Shown one piece after another: positions 13,620 through 26,700 of a stretch of DNA of 64,000 nucleotides. The notes under the pieces were generated by a model. That model was not told the origin of the DNA. It ran no database searches and saw only the letters and a program-made list of their open reading frames with translations. The translations under genes were made by a program, and so were the position numbers. Source of the DNA: Panagrolaimus kolymaensis (taxonomy: Eukaryota; Nematoda; Chromadorea; Rhabditida; Panagrolaimidae); assembly GCA_028622995.1 (NCBI GenBank), contig JAJQJQ010000047.1, positions 1,364,001 to 1,428,000 of the forward strand, written 5' to 3'. Position 1 is the first letter of the stretch. Every line of letters begins with the position of its first letter.

Positions 13620-16600
13620 GCCTTTGAAACTCAAAAAATGGATTTATTTTTAAAGTTGAGATAGAAATGAATAAGCTATCAAAGCTTTGCATTCAGATAA
13701 TTTTTGTTGAAGAAAAAAAATGGATAAAATTTAATAATGATTCTTAAAACCACTCTCCGGTCTTTGAAACTCAAAAAATGGGTTTATCTTTAAAGTTGAG
13801 ATACATATGAATCAGCTATCAAAGTTTTGCATTCAGATAATTTTTTTTGAAGAAAAAAAATGGATAAAATTTAATAATAATTCTTAAAACCACTCTCCGG
13901 ACTTTGAAACTCAAAAAATGGGTTTATCTTTAAAGTTCAGATAGAAATGAATCAGCTATCAAAGCTTTGCATTCAGATAATTTTTGTTGAAGAAAAAAAG
14001 GATAAAATATAATAATAATTTTTAAAACCACTCTCCGGACTTTGAAACTCAAAAAATGGGTTTATCTTTAAAGTTGAGATACATATGAATCAGCTATCAA
14101 AGTTTTGCATTCAGATAATTTTTGTTGAAGAAAAAAAGGATAAAATTTAATAATGATTCTTAAAACCACTCTCCGGACTTTGAAACTCAAAAAATGGGTT
14201 TATCTTTAAAGTTGAGATACATATGAATCAGCTATCAAAGTTTTGCATTCAGATAATTTTTGTTGAAGAAAAAAAGGATAAAATTTAATAATGATTCTTA
14301 AAACCACTCTCCGGTCTTTGAAACTCAAAAAATGGGTTTATCTTTAAAGTTGAGATACATATGAATCAGTTATCAAAGTTTTGCATTCAGATAATTTTTG
14401 TTGAAGAAAAAAAGGATAAAATTTAATAATAATTTTTAAAAACACTCTCCGGTCTTTGAAACTCAAAAAATGGGTTTATTTTTAAAGTTGAGATAGAAAT
14501 GAATAAGCTATCAAAGCTTTGCATTCAGATAATTTTTGTTGAAGAAAAAAAATGGATAAAATTTAATAATGATTCTTAAAACCACTCTCCGGTCTTTGAA
14601 ACTCAAAAAATGGGTTTATCTTTAAAGTTGAGATACATATGAATCAGCTATCAAAGTTTTGCATTCAGATAATTTTTGTTGAAGAAAAAAAGGATAAAAT
14701 TTAATAATAATTTTTAAAAACACTCTCCGGTCTTTGAAACTCAAAAAATGGGTTTATCTTTAAAGTTGAGATACATATGAATCAGCTATCAAAGTTTTGC
14801 ATTCAGATAATTTTTGTTGAAGAAAAAAAGGATAAAATTTAATAATAATTTTTAAAAACACTCTCCGGTCTTTGAAACTCAAAAAATGGGTTTATTTTTA
14901 AAGTTGAAATACAAATGAATCAGCTATCAAAGCTTTGCATTCAGATAATTTTTGTTGAAGAAAAAAAGGATAAAATATAATAATAATTTTTAAAACCACT
15001 CTCCGGACTTTGAAACTCAAAAAATGGGTTTATCTTTAAAGTTGAGATACATATGAATCAGCTATCAAAGTTTTGCATTCAGATAATTTTTGTTGAAGAA
15101 AAAAAGGATAAAATTAAATAATGATTCTTAAAACCACTCTCCGGTCTTTGAAACTCAAAAAATGGGTTTATCTTTAAAGTTGAGATACATATGAATCAGT
15201 TATCAAAGTTTTGCATTCAGATAATTTTTGTTGAAGAAAAAAAGGATAAAATTTAATAATAATTTTTAAAAACACTCTCCGGTCTTTGAAACTCAAAAAA
15301 TGGGTTTATTTTTAAAGTTGAGATAGAAATGAATAAGCTATCAAAGCTTTGCATTCAGATAATTTTTGTTGAAGAAAAAAAATGGATAAAATTTAATAAT
15401 GATTCTTAAAACCACTCTCCGGTCTTTGAAACTCAAAAAATGGGTTTATCTTTAAAGTTGAGATACATATGAATCAGCTATCAAAGTTTTGCATTCAGAT
15501 AATTTTTGTTGAAGAAAAAAAGGATAAAATTTAATAATAATTTTTAAAAACACTCTCCGGTCTTTGAAACTCAAAAAATGGGTTTATCTTTAAAGTTGAG
15601 ATACATATGAATCAGCTATCAAAGTTTTGCATTCAGATAATTTTTGTTGAAGAAAAAAAGGATAAAATTTAATAATGATTCTTAAAACCACTCTCCGGTC
15701 TTTGAAACTCAAAAAATGGGTTTATCTTTAAAGTTGAGATACATATGAATCAGCTATCAAAGTATTGCATTCAGATAATTTTTGTTGAAGAAAAAAAGGA
15801 TAAAATTTAATAATAATTTTTAAAAACACTCTCCGGTCTTTGAAACTCAAAAAATGGGTTTATTTTTAAAGTTGAGATAGAAATGAATAAGCTATCAAAG
15901 CTTTGCATTCAGATAATTTTTGTTGAAGAAAAAAAATGGATAAAATTTAATAATGATTCTTAAAACCACTCTCCGGTCTTTGAAACTCAAAAAATGGGTT
16001 TATCTTTAAAGTTGAGATACATATGAATCAGCTATCAAAGTATTGCATTCAGATAATTTTTGTTGAAGAAAAAAAGGATAAAATTTAATAATGATTCTTA
16101 AAACCACTCTCCGGTCTTTGAAACTCAAAAAATGGGTTTATCTTTAAAGTTGAGATACATATGAATCAGCTATCAAAGTATTGCATTCAGATAATTTTTG
16201 TTGAAGAAAAAAAGGATAAAATTTAATAATAATTTTTAAAAACACTCTCCGGTCTTTGAAACTCAAAAAATGGGTTTATTTTTAAAGTTGAGATAGAAAT
16301 GAATAAGCTATCAAAGCTTTGCATTCAGATAATTTTTGTTGAAGAAAAAAAATGGATAAAATTTAATAATGATTCTTAAAACCACTCTCCGGTCTTTGAA
16401 ACTCAAAAAATGGGTTTATCTTTAAAGTTGAGATACATATGAATCAGCTATCAAAGTTTTGCATTCAGATAATTTTTGTTGAAGAAAAAAAGGATAAAAT
16501 TTAATAATGATTCTTAAAACCACTCTCCGGTCTTTGAAACTCAAAAAATGGGTTTATCTTTAAAGTTGAGATACATATGAATCAGCTATCAAAGTATTGC

Positions 16601-19496
16601 ATTCAGATAATTTTTGTTGAAGAAAAAAAGGATAAAATTTAATAATAATTTTTAAAAACACTCTCCGGTCTTTGAAACTCAAAAAATGGGTTTATTTTTA
16701 AAGTTGAGATAGAAATGAATAAGCTATCAAAGCTTTGCATTCAGATAATTTTTGTTGAAGAAAAAAAATGGATAAAATTTAATAATGATTCTTAAAACCA
16801 CTCTCCGGTCTTTGAAACTCAAAAAATGGGTTTATCTTTAAAGTTGAGATACATATGAATCAGCTATCAAAGTTTTGCATTCAGATAATTTTTGTTGAAG
16901 AAAAAAAGGATAAAATTTAATAATGATTCTTAAAACCACTCTCCGGTCTTTGAAACTCAAAAAATGGGTTTATCTTTAAAGTTGAGATACATATGAATCA
17001 GCTATCAAAGCTTTGCATTCAGATAATTTTTGTTGAAGAAAAAAAATGGATAAAATTTAATAATGATTCTTAAAACCACTCTCCGGTCTTTGAAACTCAA
17101 AAAATGGGTTTATCTTTAAAGTTGAGATACATATGAATCAGCTATCAAAGTTTTGCATTCAGATAATTTTTGTTGAAGAAAAAAAGGATAAAATTTAATA
17201 ATGATTCTTAAAACCACTCTCCGGTCTTTGAAACTCAAAAAATGGGTTTATCTTTAAAGTTGAGATACATATGAATCAGCTATCAAAGTTTTGCATTCAG
17301 ATAATTTTTGTTGAAGAAAAAAAGGATAAAATTTAATAATAATTTTTAAAAACACTCTCCGGTCTTTGAAACTCAAAAAATGGGTTTATCTTTAAAGTTG
17401 AGATACATATGAATCAGCTATCAAAGTTTTGCATTCAGATAATTTTTGTTGAAGAAAAAAAGGATAAAATTTAATAATAATTTTTAAAAACACTCTCCGG
17501 TCTTTGAAACTCAAAAAATGGGTTTATTTTTAAAGTGGAGATAGAAATGAATAAGCTATCAAAGCTTTGCATTCAGATAATTTTTGTTGAAGAAAAAAAA
17601 TGGATAAAATTTAATAATGATTCTTAAAACCACTCTCCGGTCTTTGAAACTCAAAAAATGGGTTTATCTTTAAAGTTGAGATACATATGAATCAGCTATC
17701 AAAGTATTGCATTCAGATAATTTTTGTTGAAGAAAAAAAGGATAAAATTTAATAATGATTCTTAAAACCACTCTCCGGTCTTTGAAACTCAAAAAATGGG
17801 TTTATCTTTAAAGTTGAGATACATATGAATCAGCTATCAAAGTATTGCATTCAGATAATTTTTGTTGAAGAAAAAAAGGATAAAATTTAATAATAATTTT
17901 TAAAAACACTCTCCGGTCTTTGAAACTCAAAAAATGGGTTTATTTTTAAAGTTGAGATAGAAATGAATAAGCTATCAAAGCTTTGCATTCAGATAATTTT
18001 TGTTGAAGAAAAAAAATGGATAAAATTTAATAATGATTCTTAAAACCACTCTCCGGTCTTTGAAACTCAAAAAATGGGTTTATCTTTAAAGTTGAGATAC
18101 ATATGAATCAGCTATCAAAGTTTTGCATTCAGATAATTTTTGTTGAAGAAAAAAAGGATAAAATTTAATAATGATTCTTAAAACCACTCTCCGGTCTTTG
18201 AAACTCAAAAAATGGGTTTATCTTTAAAGTTGAGATACATATGAATCAGCTATCAAAGTATTGCATTCAGATAATTTTTGTTGAAGAAAAAAAGGATAAA
18301 ATTTAATAATAATTTTTAAAAACACTCTCCGGTCTTTGAAACTCAAAAAATGGGTTTATCTTTAAAGTTGAGATACATATGAATCAGCTATCAAAGTTTT
18401 GCATTCAGATAATTTTTGTTGAAGAAAAAAAGGATAAAATTTAATAATAATTTTTAAAAACACTCTCCGGTCTTTGAAACTCAAAAAATGGGTTTATTTT
18501 TAAAGTTGAGATAGAAATGAATAAGCTATCAAAGCTTTGCATTCAGATAATTTTTGTTGAAGAAAAAAAATGACTAAAATTTAATAATGATTCTTAAAAC
18601 CACTCTCCGGTCTTTGAAACTCAAAAAATGGGTTTATTTTTAAAGTTGAGATACATATGAATCAGCTATCAAAGTTTTGCATTCAGATAATTTTTGTTGA
18701 AGAAAAAAAGGATAAAATTTAATAATAATTTTTAAAAACACTCTCCGGTCTTTGAAACTCAAAAAATGGGTTTATCTTTAAAGTTGAGATACATATGAAT
18801 CAGCTATCAAAGTTTTGCATTCAGATAATTTTTTTTGAATAAAAAAAATGGATAAAATTTAATAATGATTCTTAAAACCACTCTCCGGTCTTTGAAACTC
18901 AAAAAATGGGTTTATTTTTAAAGTTGAGATACAAATGAATCAGCTATCAAAGTTTTGCATTCAGATAATTTTTGTTGAAGAAAAAGAGGATAAAATTTAA
19001 TAATGATTCTTAAAACCACTCTCCGGTCTTTGAAACTCAAAAAATGGGTTTATTTTTAAAGTTGAGATAGAAATGAATAAGCTATCAAAGCTTTGCATTC
19101 AGATAATTTTTGTTGAAGAAAAAAAATGGATAAAATTTAATAATGATTCTTAAAACCACTCTCCGGTCTTTGAAACTCAAAAAATGGGTTTATCTTTAAA
19201 GTTGAGATACATATGAATCAGCTATCAAAGTTTTGCATTCAGATAATTTTTTTTGAATAAAAAAAATGGATAAAATTTAATAATGATTCTTAAAACCACT
19301 CTCCGGTCTTTGAAACTCAAAAAATGGGTTTATTTTTAAAGTTGAGATACATATGAATCAGCTATCAAAGTTTTGCATTCAGATAATTTTTTTTGAATAA
19401 AAAAAATGGATAAAATTTAATAATGATTCTTAAAACCACTCTCCGGTCTTTGAAACTCAAAAAATGGGTTTATTTTTAAAGTTGAGATACAAATGA

Positions 19497-22490
19497 ATCA
19501 CCTATCAAAGTTTTGCATTCAGATAATTTTCGTTGAAGAAAAAAAATGGATAAAATTTAATAATAATTCTTAAAACCACTCTCCGGACTTTGAAACTCAA
19601 AAAATGGGTTTTTCTTTAAAGTTGAGATACATATGAATCAGCTATCAAAGTTTTGCATTCAGATAATTTTTGTTGAAGAAAAAAAATGGATAAAATTAAA
19701 TAATTTTTAAAACCACTCTCCGGACTTTGAAACTCAAAAAATGGGTTTATCTTTAAAGTTGAGATACATATGAATCAGCTATCAAAGTTTTGCGTTCAGA
19801 TAATTTTTTTTGAAGAAAAAAAATTGATAAAATTTAATAATGATTCTTAAAACCACTCTCCGGTCTTTGAAACTCAAAAAATGGGTTTATCTTTAAAGTT
19901 GAGATACATATGAATCAGCTATCAAAGTTTTGCATTCAGATAATTTTTGTTGAAGAAAAAAAGGATAAAATTTAATAATAATTTTTAAAAACACTCTCCG
20001 GTCTTTGAAACTCAAAAAATGGGTTTATCTTTAAAGTTGAGATACATATGAATCAGCTATCAAAGTTTTGCATTCAGATAATTTTTGTTGAAGAAAAAGA
20101 GGATAAAATTTAATAATGATTCTTAAAACCACTCTCCGGTCTTTGAAACTCAAAAAATGGGTTTATCTTTAAAGTTGAGATACATATGAATCAGCTATCA
20201 AAGTTTTGCATTCAGATAATTTTTGTTGAAGAAAAAAAGGATAAAATTTAATAATAATTTTTAAAAACACTCTCCGGTCTTTGTAACTCAAAAAATGGGT
20301 TTATTTTTAAAGTTGAGATAGAAATGAATAAGCTATCAAAGCTTTGCATTCAGATAATTTTTGTTGAAGAAAAAAATGGATAAAATTTAATAATGATTCT
20401 TAAAACCACTCTCCGGTCTTTGAAACTCAAAAAATGGGTTTATCTTTAAAGTTGAGATACATATGAATCAGCTATCAAAGTTTTGCATTCAGATAATTTT
20501 TGTTGAAGAAAAAAAGGATAAAATTTAATAATAATTTTTAAAAACACTCTCCGGTCTTTGAAACTCAAAAAATGGGTTTATTTTTAAAGTTGAGATAGAA
20601 ATGAATAAGCTATCAAAGCTTTGCATTCAGATAATTTTTGTTGAAGAAAAAAAATGGATAAAATTTAATAATGATTCTTAAAACCACTCTCCGGTCTTTG
20701 AAACTCAAAAAATGGGTTTATTTTTAAAGTTGAGATACATATGAATCAGCTATCAAAGTTTTGCATTCAGATAATTTTTGTTGAAGAAAAAAAGGATAAA
20801 ATTTAATAATAATTTTTAAAAACACTCTCCGGTCTTTGAAACTCAAAAAATGGGTTTATCTTTAAAGTTGAGATACATATGAATCAGCTATCAAAGTTTT
20901 GCATTCAGATAATTTTTTTTGAATAAAAAAAATGGATAAAATTTAATAATGATTCTTAAAACCACTCTCCGGTCTTTGAAACTCAAAAAATGGGTTTATT
21001 TTTAAAGTTGAGATACAAATGAATCAGCTATCAAAGCTTTGCATTCAGATAATTTTTGTTGAAGAAAAAAAATGGATAAAATTTAATAATGATTCTTAAA
21101 ACCACTCTCCGGACTTTGAAACTCAAAAAATGGGTTTTTCTTTAAAGTTGAGATACATATGAATCAGCTATCAAAGTTTTGCATTCAGATAATTTTTGTT
21201 GAAGAAAAAAAATGGATAAAATTAAATAATTTTTAAAACCACTCTCCGGACTTTGAAACTCAAAAAATGGGTTTATCTTTAAAGTTGAGATACATATGAA
21301 TCAGCTATCAAAGTTTTGCGTTCAGATAATTTTTTTTGAAGAAAAAAAATTGATAAAATTTAATAATGATTCTTAAAACCACTCTCCGGTCTTTGAAACT
21401 CAAAAAATGGGTTTATTTTTAAAGTTGAGATACATATGAATCAGCTATCAAAGTTTTGCATTCAGATAATTTTTGTTGAAGAAAAAAAGGATAAAATTTA
21501 ATAATAATTTTTAAAAACACTCTCCGGTCTTTGAAACTCAAAAAATGGGTTTATTTTTAAAGTTGAGATAGAAATGAATAAGCTATCAAAGCTTTGCATT
21601 CAGATAATTTTTGTTGAAGAAAAAAAATGGATAAAATTTAATAATGATTCTTAAAACCACTCTCCGGTCTTTGAAACTCAAAAAATGGGTTTATTTTTAA
21701 AGTGAGATACATATGAATCAGCTATCAAAGTTTTGCATTCAGATAATTTTTGTTGAAGAAAAAAAGGATAAAATTTAATAATAATTTTTAAAAACACTCT
21801 CCGGTCTTTGAAACTCAAAAAATGGGTTTATCTTTAAAGTTGAGATACATATGAATCAGCTATCAAAGTTTTGCATTCAGATAATTTTTTTTGAATAAAA
21901 AAAATGGATAAAATTTAATAATGATTCTTAAAACCACTCTCCGGTCTTTGAAACTCAAAAAATGGGTTTATTTTTAAAGTTGAGATACAAATGAATCAGC
22001 TATCAAAGCTTTGCATTCAGATAATTTTTGTTGAAGAAAAAAAATGGATAAAATTTAATAATGATTCTTAAAACCACTCTCCGGTCTTTGAAACTCAAAA
22101 AATGGGTTTATTTTTAAAGTTGAGATACATATGAATCACCTATCAAAGTTTTGCATTCAGATAATTTTTGTTGAAGAAAAAAAATGGATAAAATTTAATA
22201 ATAATTCTTAAAACCACTCTCCGGACTTTGAAACTCAAAAAATGGGTTTTTCTTTAAAGTTGAGATACATATGAATCAGCTATCAAAGTTTTGCATTCAG
22301 ATAATTTTTGTTGAAGAAAAAAAATGGATAAAATTAAATAATTTTTAAAACCACTCTCCGGACTTTGAAACTCAAAAAATGGGTTTATCTTTAAAGTTGA
22401 GATACATATGAATCAGCTATCAAAGTTTTGCGTTCAGATAATTTTTTTTGAAGAAAAAAAATTGATAAAATTTAATAATGATTCTTAAAA
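19497..22490. repeat. Higher-order repeat blocks of 11 and 8 monomers
   Basis: The variant TGCGTTCAGA followed by an ATTGATAAAA linker occurs at 19791, 21317 and 22429, spacings of 1526 and 1112 bp (11 and 8 monomers). An independent marker, AATCACCTATC in place of AATCAGCTATC, occurs near 19497 and 22135, about 2638 bp apart, which equals the sum of the two spacings. Two unlinked markers giving one distance is strong evidence for nested block duplication at the right end of the array. Confidence 0.85.
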
Positions 22491-22770
22491 CCACTCTCCG
22501 GTCTTTGAAACTCAAAAAATGGGTTTATTTTTAAAGTTGAGATACATATGAATCAGCTATCAAAGTTTTGCATTCAGATAATTTTTGTTGAAGAAAAAAA
22601 ATGGATAAAATTTAATAATAATTCTTAAAACCACTCTCCGGACTTTGAAACTCAAAAAATGGGTTTATCTTTAAAGTTCAGATAGAAATGAATCAGCTAT
22701 GAAAGCTTTGCATTCAGATAATTTTTGCTGAAGAAAAAAAATGGATAAAATTTAATAATTCATAAAACCA

Positions 22771-23771
22771 ATATTTCTATTGTGTTGTTAAACAAAACTT
22801 AACAATCCATCCTTCTTCCCACGCTTTGCTTCATTTGATTGCTTGGCTGCCGCCTAATGCAACGAAATTGAGATGCATCTTAAACAATTTTTTTTCTTCT
22901 TTAAACGTCACGTAGCTAGCTTCTTCAGGGAAAGCCTTTGGGTTCACAGAAGAAAAGAAAAAAAGTAATATTACTCTTGGGAACTTGAAAACTTGGGAAT
23001 TTTTCCAAGTGTGTATGTTTTTATTTGTTAGTTTTCATTCATTTGCTAAGAGGTTATTGCAACTTTTTTGTCCTCAAAGACATTAAAAATTTAATGCATG
23101 CGCGAAAGAAAGCATTTTGCTCTTCTCTCGAGAGCAGCTTTCTTTTTTAATTTTTTTTTAATAAATGTGACTGACGACGTCTCTGATTTCTTCTTCTTCT
23201 TCTTTCATTAAACGCATTTATATATTTTGGGTTGGCGTTCTTTTGAAAATATATTTTTGCTGCTACTGCGCCACATACATTTTCATTAGGAGCCAACAAC
23301 AACCGATTTTAGTGATGATGTGCGCGCTCCAACAACCGCCACCCTACGTTCTTTCTTCTTGTTGTCATTTCGAGAATGCTTTGAATTTTCTTTTTCATTT
23401 TTCTTAAACACATAACATATTTCGGACATTGGTGATTTTGTGATGGAATGTACCACACCGAAAAAAAAACGCATATTCTTCAATTTTGAAATTGAAGTTC
23501 AAAGATATGAAGAAAGGAAGTAGAAAAAACATCGGCAAAAGTTTTTTCTTTTATTGTTTTTAAATTTTAAACTTTTGTTTCTTCCTCCATGTTTTTGTTT
23601 CTTTACAATTTCACAAAATTATTTTTATTTATTTATTGGAACTCTACATTATTCAACTATAAAAAAACAATCATATAATTATACATAATAAAAGCTAACA
23701 TAAATACTATTAGGGTTTTTCCATTATTGATTCATGTTCAATTTGATCCATCATATTACCAAAATTTTCTT
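22771..23771. other. Unique non-coding flank between satellite and kinase gene
   Basis: The satellite stops abruptly after TTAATAATTCATAAAACCA. What follows is unique, AT-rich DNA with homopolymer runs and no supportable gene. An imperfect hairpin around 23104-23150 contains the palindrome CTCTCGAGAG flanked by AAGAAAGC and GCTTTCTT. The last 270 bp probably hold the 3' UTR of the minus-strand kinase gene; AATAAA-like signals on the minus strand are too common here to choose one. Confidence 0.7.
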
Positions 23772-26700
23772 TTAATAAGTAACATCTGGTCGACGTTCAC
23801 GAATGGGTGCTAAGCCTCCCATCTAAAAAGAGTAATAAAAATAATTAACAAATATTAGTCAAAACATACAGGTGGAACATATGGTTCATCATCGTAATAA
23901 CTTTCACCAGATCCAAACTCTAAAAAATGAGTTAATTAGTAATTATAAAAAAAATAAACAGATTCAATTTCGTTAATAAATAAAATAAGCTTACCACTAA
24001 TTGTTTTGTTGGAATCTTCTTCGGTTTCATCCAAATCAGTATCTTGAGTATCGTCACTTTTAATAGAAAGTGTATCATAATAAAGATCGTCAAATTCATT
24101 GATTTCAGCTTCTTTTTTAACATTTGGATCAGGAAATTCAGAATCAAACATTGGCTTATAGCCTTGATCTTCAAGCGAATTTCTTTTACGATCAACTTCT
24201 TCTTTAGTAATCCATTCATTACAATATTTATATCCTTTTTTAGGTGCAGGTGAATTAACTAAAAAAGAATGGTAAAAAATTAGGTATGAAGTCATTAAAG
24301 CAAAATAGCGAAATATTATTAATTTTTATTTTAAACGTTAATAAAAACTTACGAGGACATTTATAACTTTTGTGCCATGGTGTTTTACTAACCATCACAA
24401 ATCCAATTTTAAGATCAAAAGGGATCCCTTTGTCACATCTAAAAAGATTTAAATGATTAAAATATTTTTAAATAAATAAAAAATTATTATTATAAATGTA
24501 TGTAAAAAAATTTAGTATATTTTTCATCTTTACTTGATAAAATTGCTATATTCCTTAAACTTTTTTTAAAACTTTACCAATATCACATATTCGAAAAGCT
24601 TATGCAAAATAAAGAACATTTAAAATTTTCAATAACTTACCCAGGGCAGATAAAAAGATTAACATCTTCACGATATCGAATTTTCCAGTATTTGTGATAT
24701 AAATAGTATTTACCATTATCTTCTTTGTAAATAAAAGAATCTAAAAAAAGTACATAAATAAAGAAAATTAAATGGAAAAAAATCACCATATCTAAGGATT
24801 TTCTTTGTTTCTTCCTTTGTTTTTCCTGTAACTTCTCCACCATTTTTCGATTGTTTCGGTTCAGCAGATGCAAGAGTGTTTTCATGACTCATTTTTTCAT
24901 CAAATATAATTCCAGAACTACCATTACTATTTGAAGTCGATGATAAAGATATTACAGGATTTATAACAGCAGTTGTTTTTGAACGTTGAGTAATAGATAT
25001 CTCAGAAATTTTTTGTGTTAAATCAGTTTTAACATTAGAGTTGTCATCAAGTTCGAAGTTCAACCATCGATGAGAAAGCAATTCGTCAGCAGATTTTCTT
25101 TCATTTGGAACAGTTTTAAGCATTTCAAGCAAGAAGTCAATAAGATCCATTCGATCAGTTTCATCCAATTGTAGTTTATAAAATTTGCTTTGCAAAAATT
25201 TCTTAACTCGTTCTTTAGATTTTGGAGAAGAATAAAATCGCGTTGAAAATTTCTTTTTATATACATCAGGATCTTTGAAACCTTTAAAATGACGTCGAGA
25301 AAACTTCCCAAATATATTTCTTAATGCAGTTATTTCGTCGCTTTTACTTCCATTTCCAGATTCGATAAACCTTTTGTTAGTGAATAACACAACTATCTAA
25401 AAATTTGGCAAACATATAATTTTTGAAAAAGTTTAAACAAGCTTACCGTAACCCCAAGCGACCAAATATCATGAGAAGGAAGCAATGGTGAACCAAAAAA
25501 GTATTCGGGCGGACGAAACCCATATGTACCTGTGCGGCTTTCTGTTCCTTCTTTCTAAAAATAGGTTATTATATTTGTTAAATAAACTTAGAAGAAAAAA
25601 CTTACCATAGCATTTCCAAAATCTATTAATTTAAAGATTAATTCTGTGACATCTTTAATTTCCAGCTTTGATATATTTTCAAGTTCTTCTTCCAACACTT
25701 TTCTTTTTTTATTCACATCAATTTCGATATCTTTCTGACATACCATTCGAAGCGATGAGATATTTTTTCCAGATTTCATAAATTCAACGATTTTTTCCAA
25801 TTCGCGGCGCAAACTAAGTTGAGAAACACAAGTAGCAATGTTGTTGGGTTTGATATCACTGTGAATAACTTTAAGATCATGAATAGCTTTTAGAGCCATT
25901 AGAACGTGTTTTGCCACCTTTTTGATAACTGGAACTGATAAACCACCATATTTTGAAGCTTCTTTCATCAACATATTAAGATCTTTTCCAAGAGGTTCAT
26001 ATATTCCAATACATCCATCTTTTTCTCCAATATTGAAATATTCATAGAAGCGCAATATATTAGGATGGTCTGAAGTTTGTTGAAGAATCTATAAAAAAAT
26101 ATTTATTAACAAGAAAATTCAAATTATGAAGTAATATTATATATTACTATTTTTTGAAGACGAATCTAAAGTTGCGATACTCGAGTAAATCGGTCAAGGT
26201 GGGTAACCGAAGGGTAATGGAAAATCGAAGGTATGTAGGGTAGCTTTACTCTGGAAAGATAGGGTGGGGGGTAACACAACTCTAGCTGAATCTCCGTAAA
26301 AACAAACCTTTTTCAAAGCATTAAAAAAGGCAATATATTTTATTGATTAACCCCTTTTATTTAATAATCAAACTTACATCTATTTCTGAATTCGTAATAC
26401 CATAATCATATTTAAAAATTTTTGCAACTTTGAATTCCTTGCTTTCCATATCAATGACGAGCCAAACAACTGAAAAACCACCATATCCTATTTTGCAAAC
26501 AATGCGATATTCTGGTCTAAAAATAATTTTAAGAGTAAATAAAAAAATAAAAGAACTTACGCTTCTGTTACGGAAGGAATTTTTATACCAACATCAGCCA
26601 TGAGTATTGTACTTTCATTAAATTTTTCAGCATCTTCTTGAATATTTTGGTTAAACACGTCCAAATTATGGTTGATATTTCCTAGCTCCGTGGCAATTGA

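Larger units (their letters stand above)
1..22770. repeat. Satellite array, ~139-bp monomer with higher-order repeats
   Basis: About 163 head-to-tail monomers, mostly 140 bp in the left third and 137-140 bp to the right. Every monomer has the core CACTCTCCGG then CTTTGAAACTCAAAAAAT, a central CAAAGCTTTGCATTCAGA (or a T/TA variant) and an A-run linker GAAGAAAAAA of variable length. Monomers differ at linked positions: GGATTTATTTTT with CCGGACTTT dominates 1-7400, GGGTTTATC/TTTT with CCGGTCTTT dominates 14500-22700, and 7400-14500 mixes both. Rare variants recur at fixed multi-monomer distances, which shows higher-order repeats. No open frame of 60 codons exists in the array. It is cut by the left window edge, so its true size is unknown. 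Its role could be centromeric, heterochromatic or none; the sequence does not say. Confidence 0.98.

Noticed and set aside
1..22770. CRISPR-like array
   Set aside because: Regular spacing, but whole monomers repeat with no unique spacers, and the host is a eukaryote. It is a satellite.
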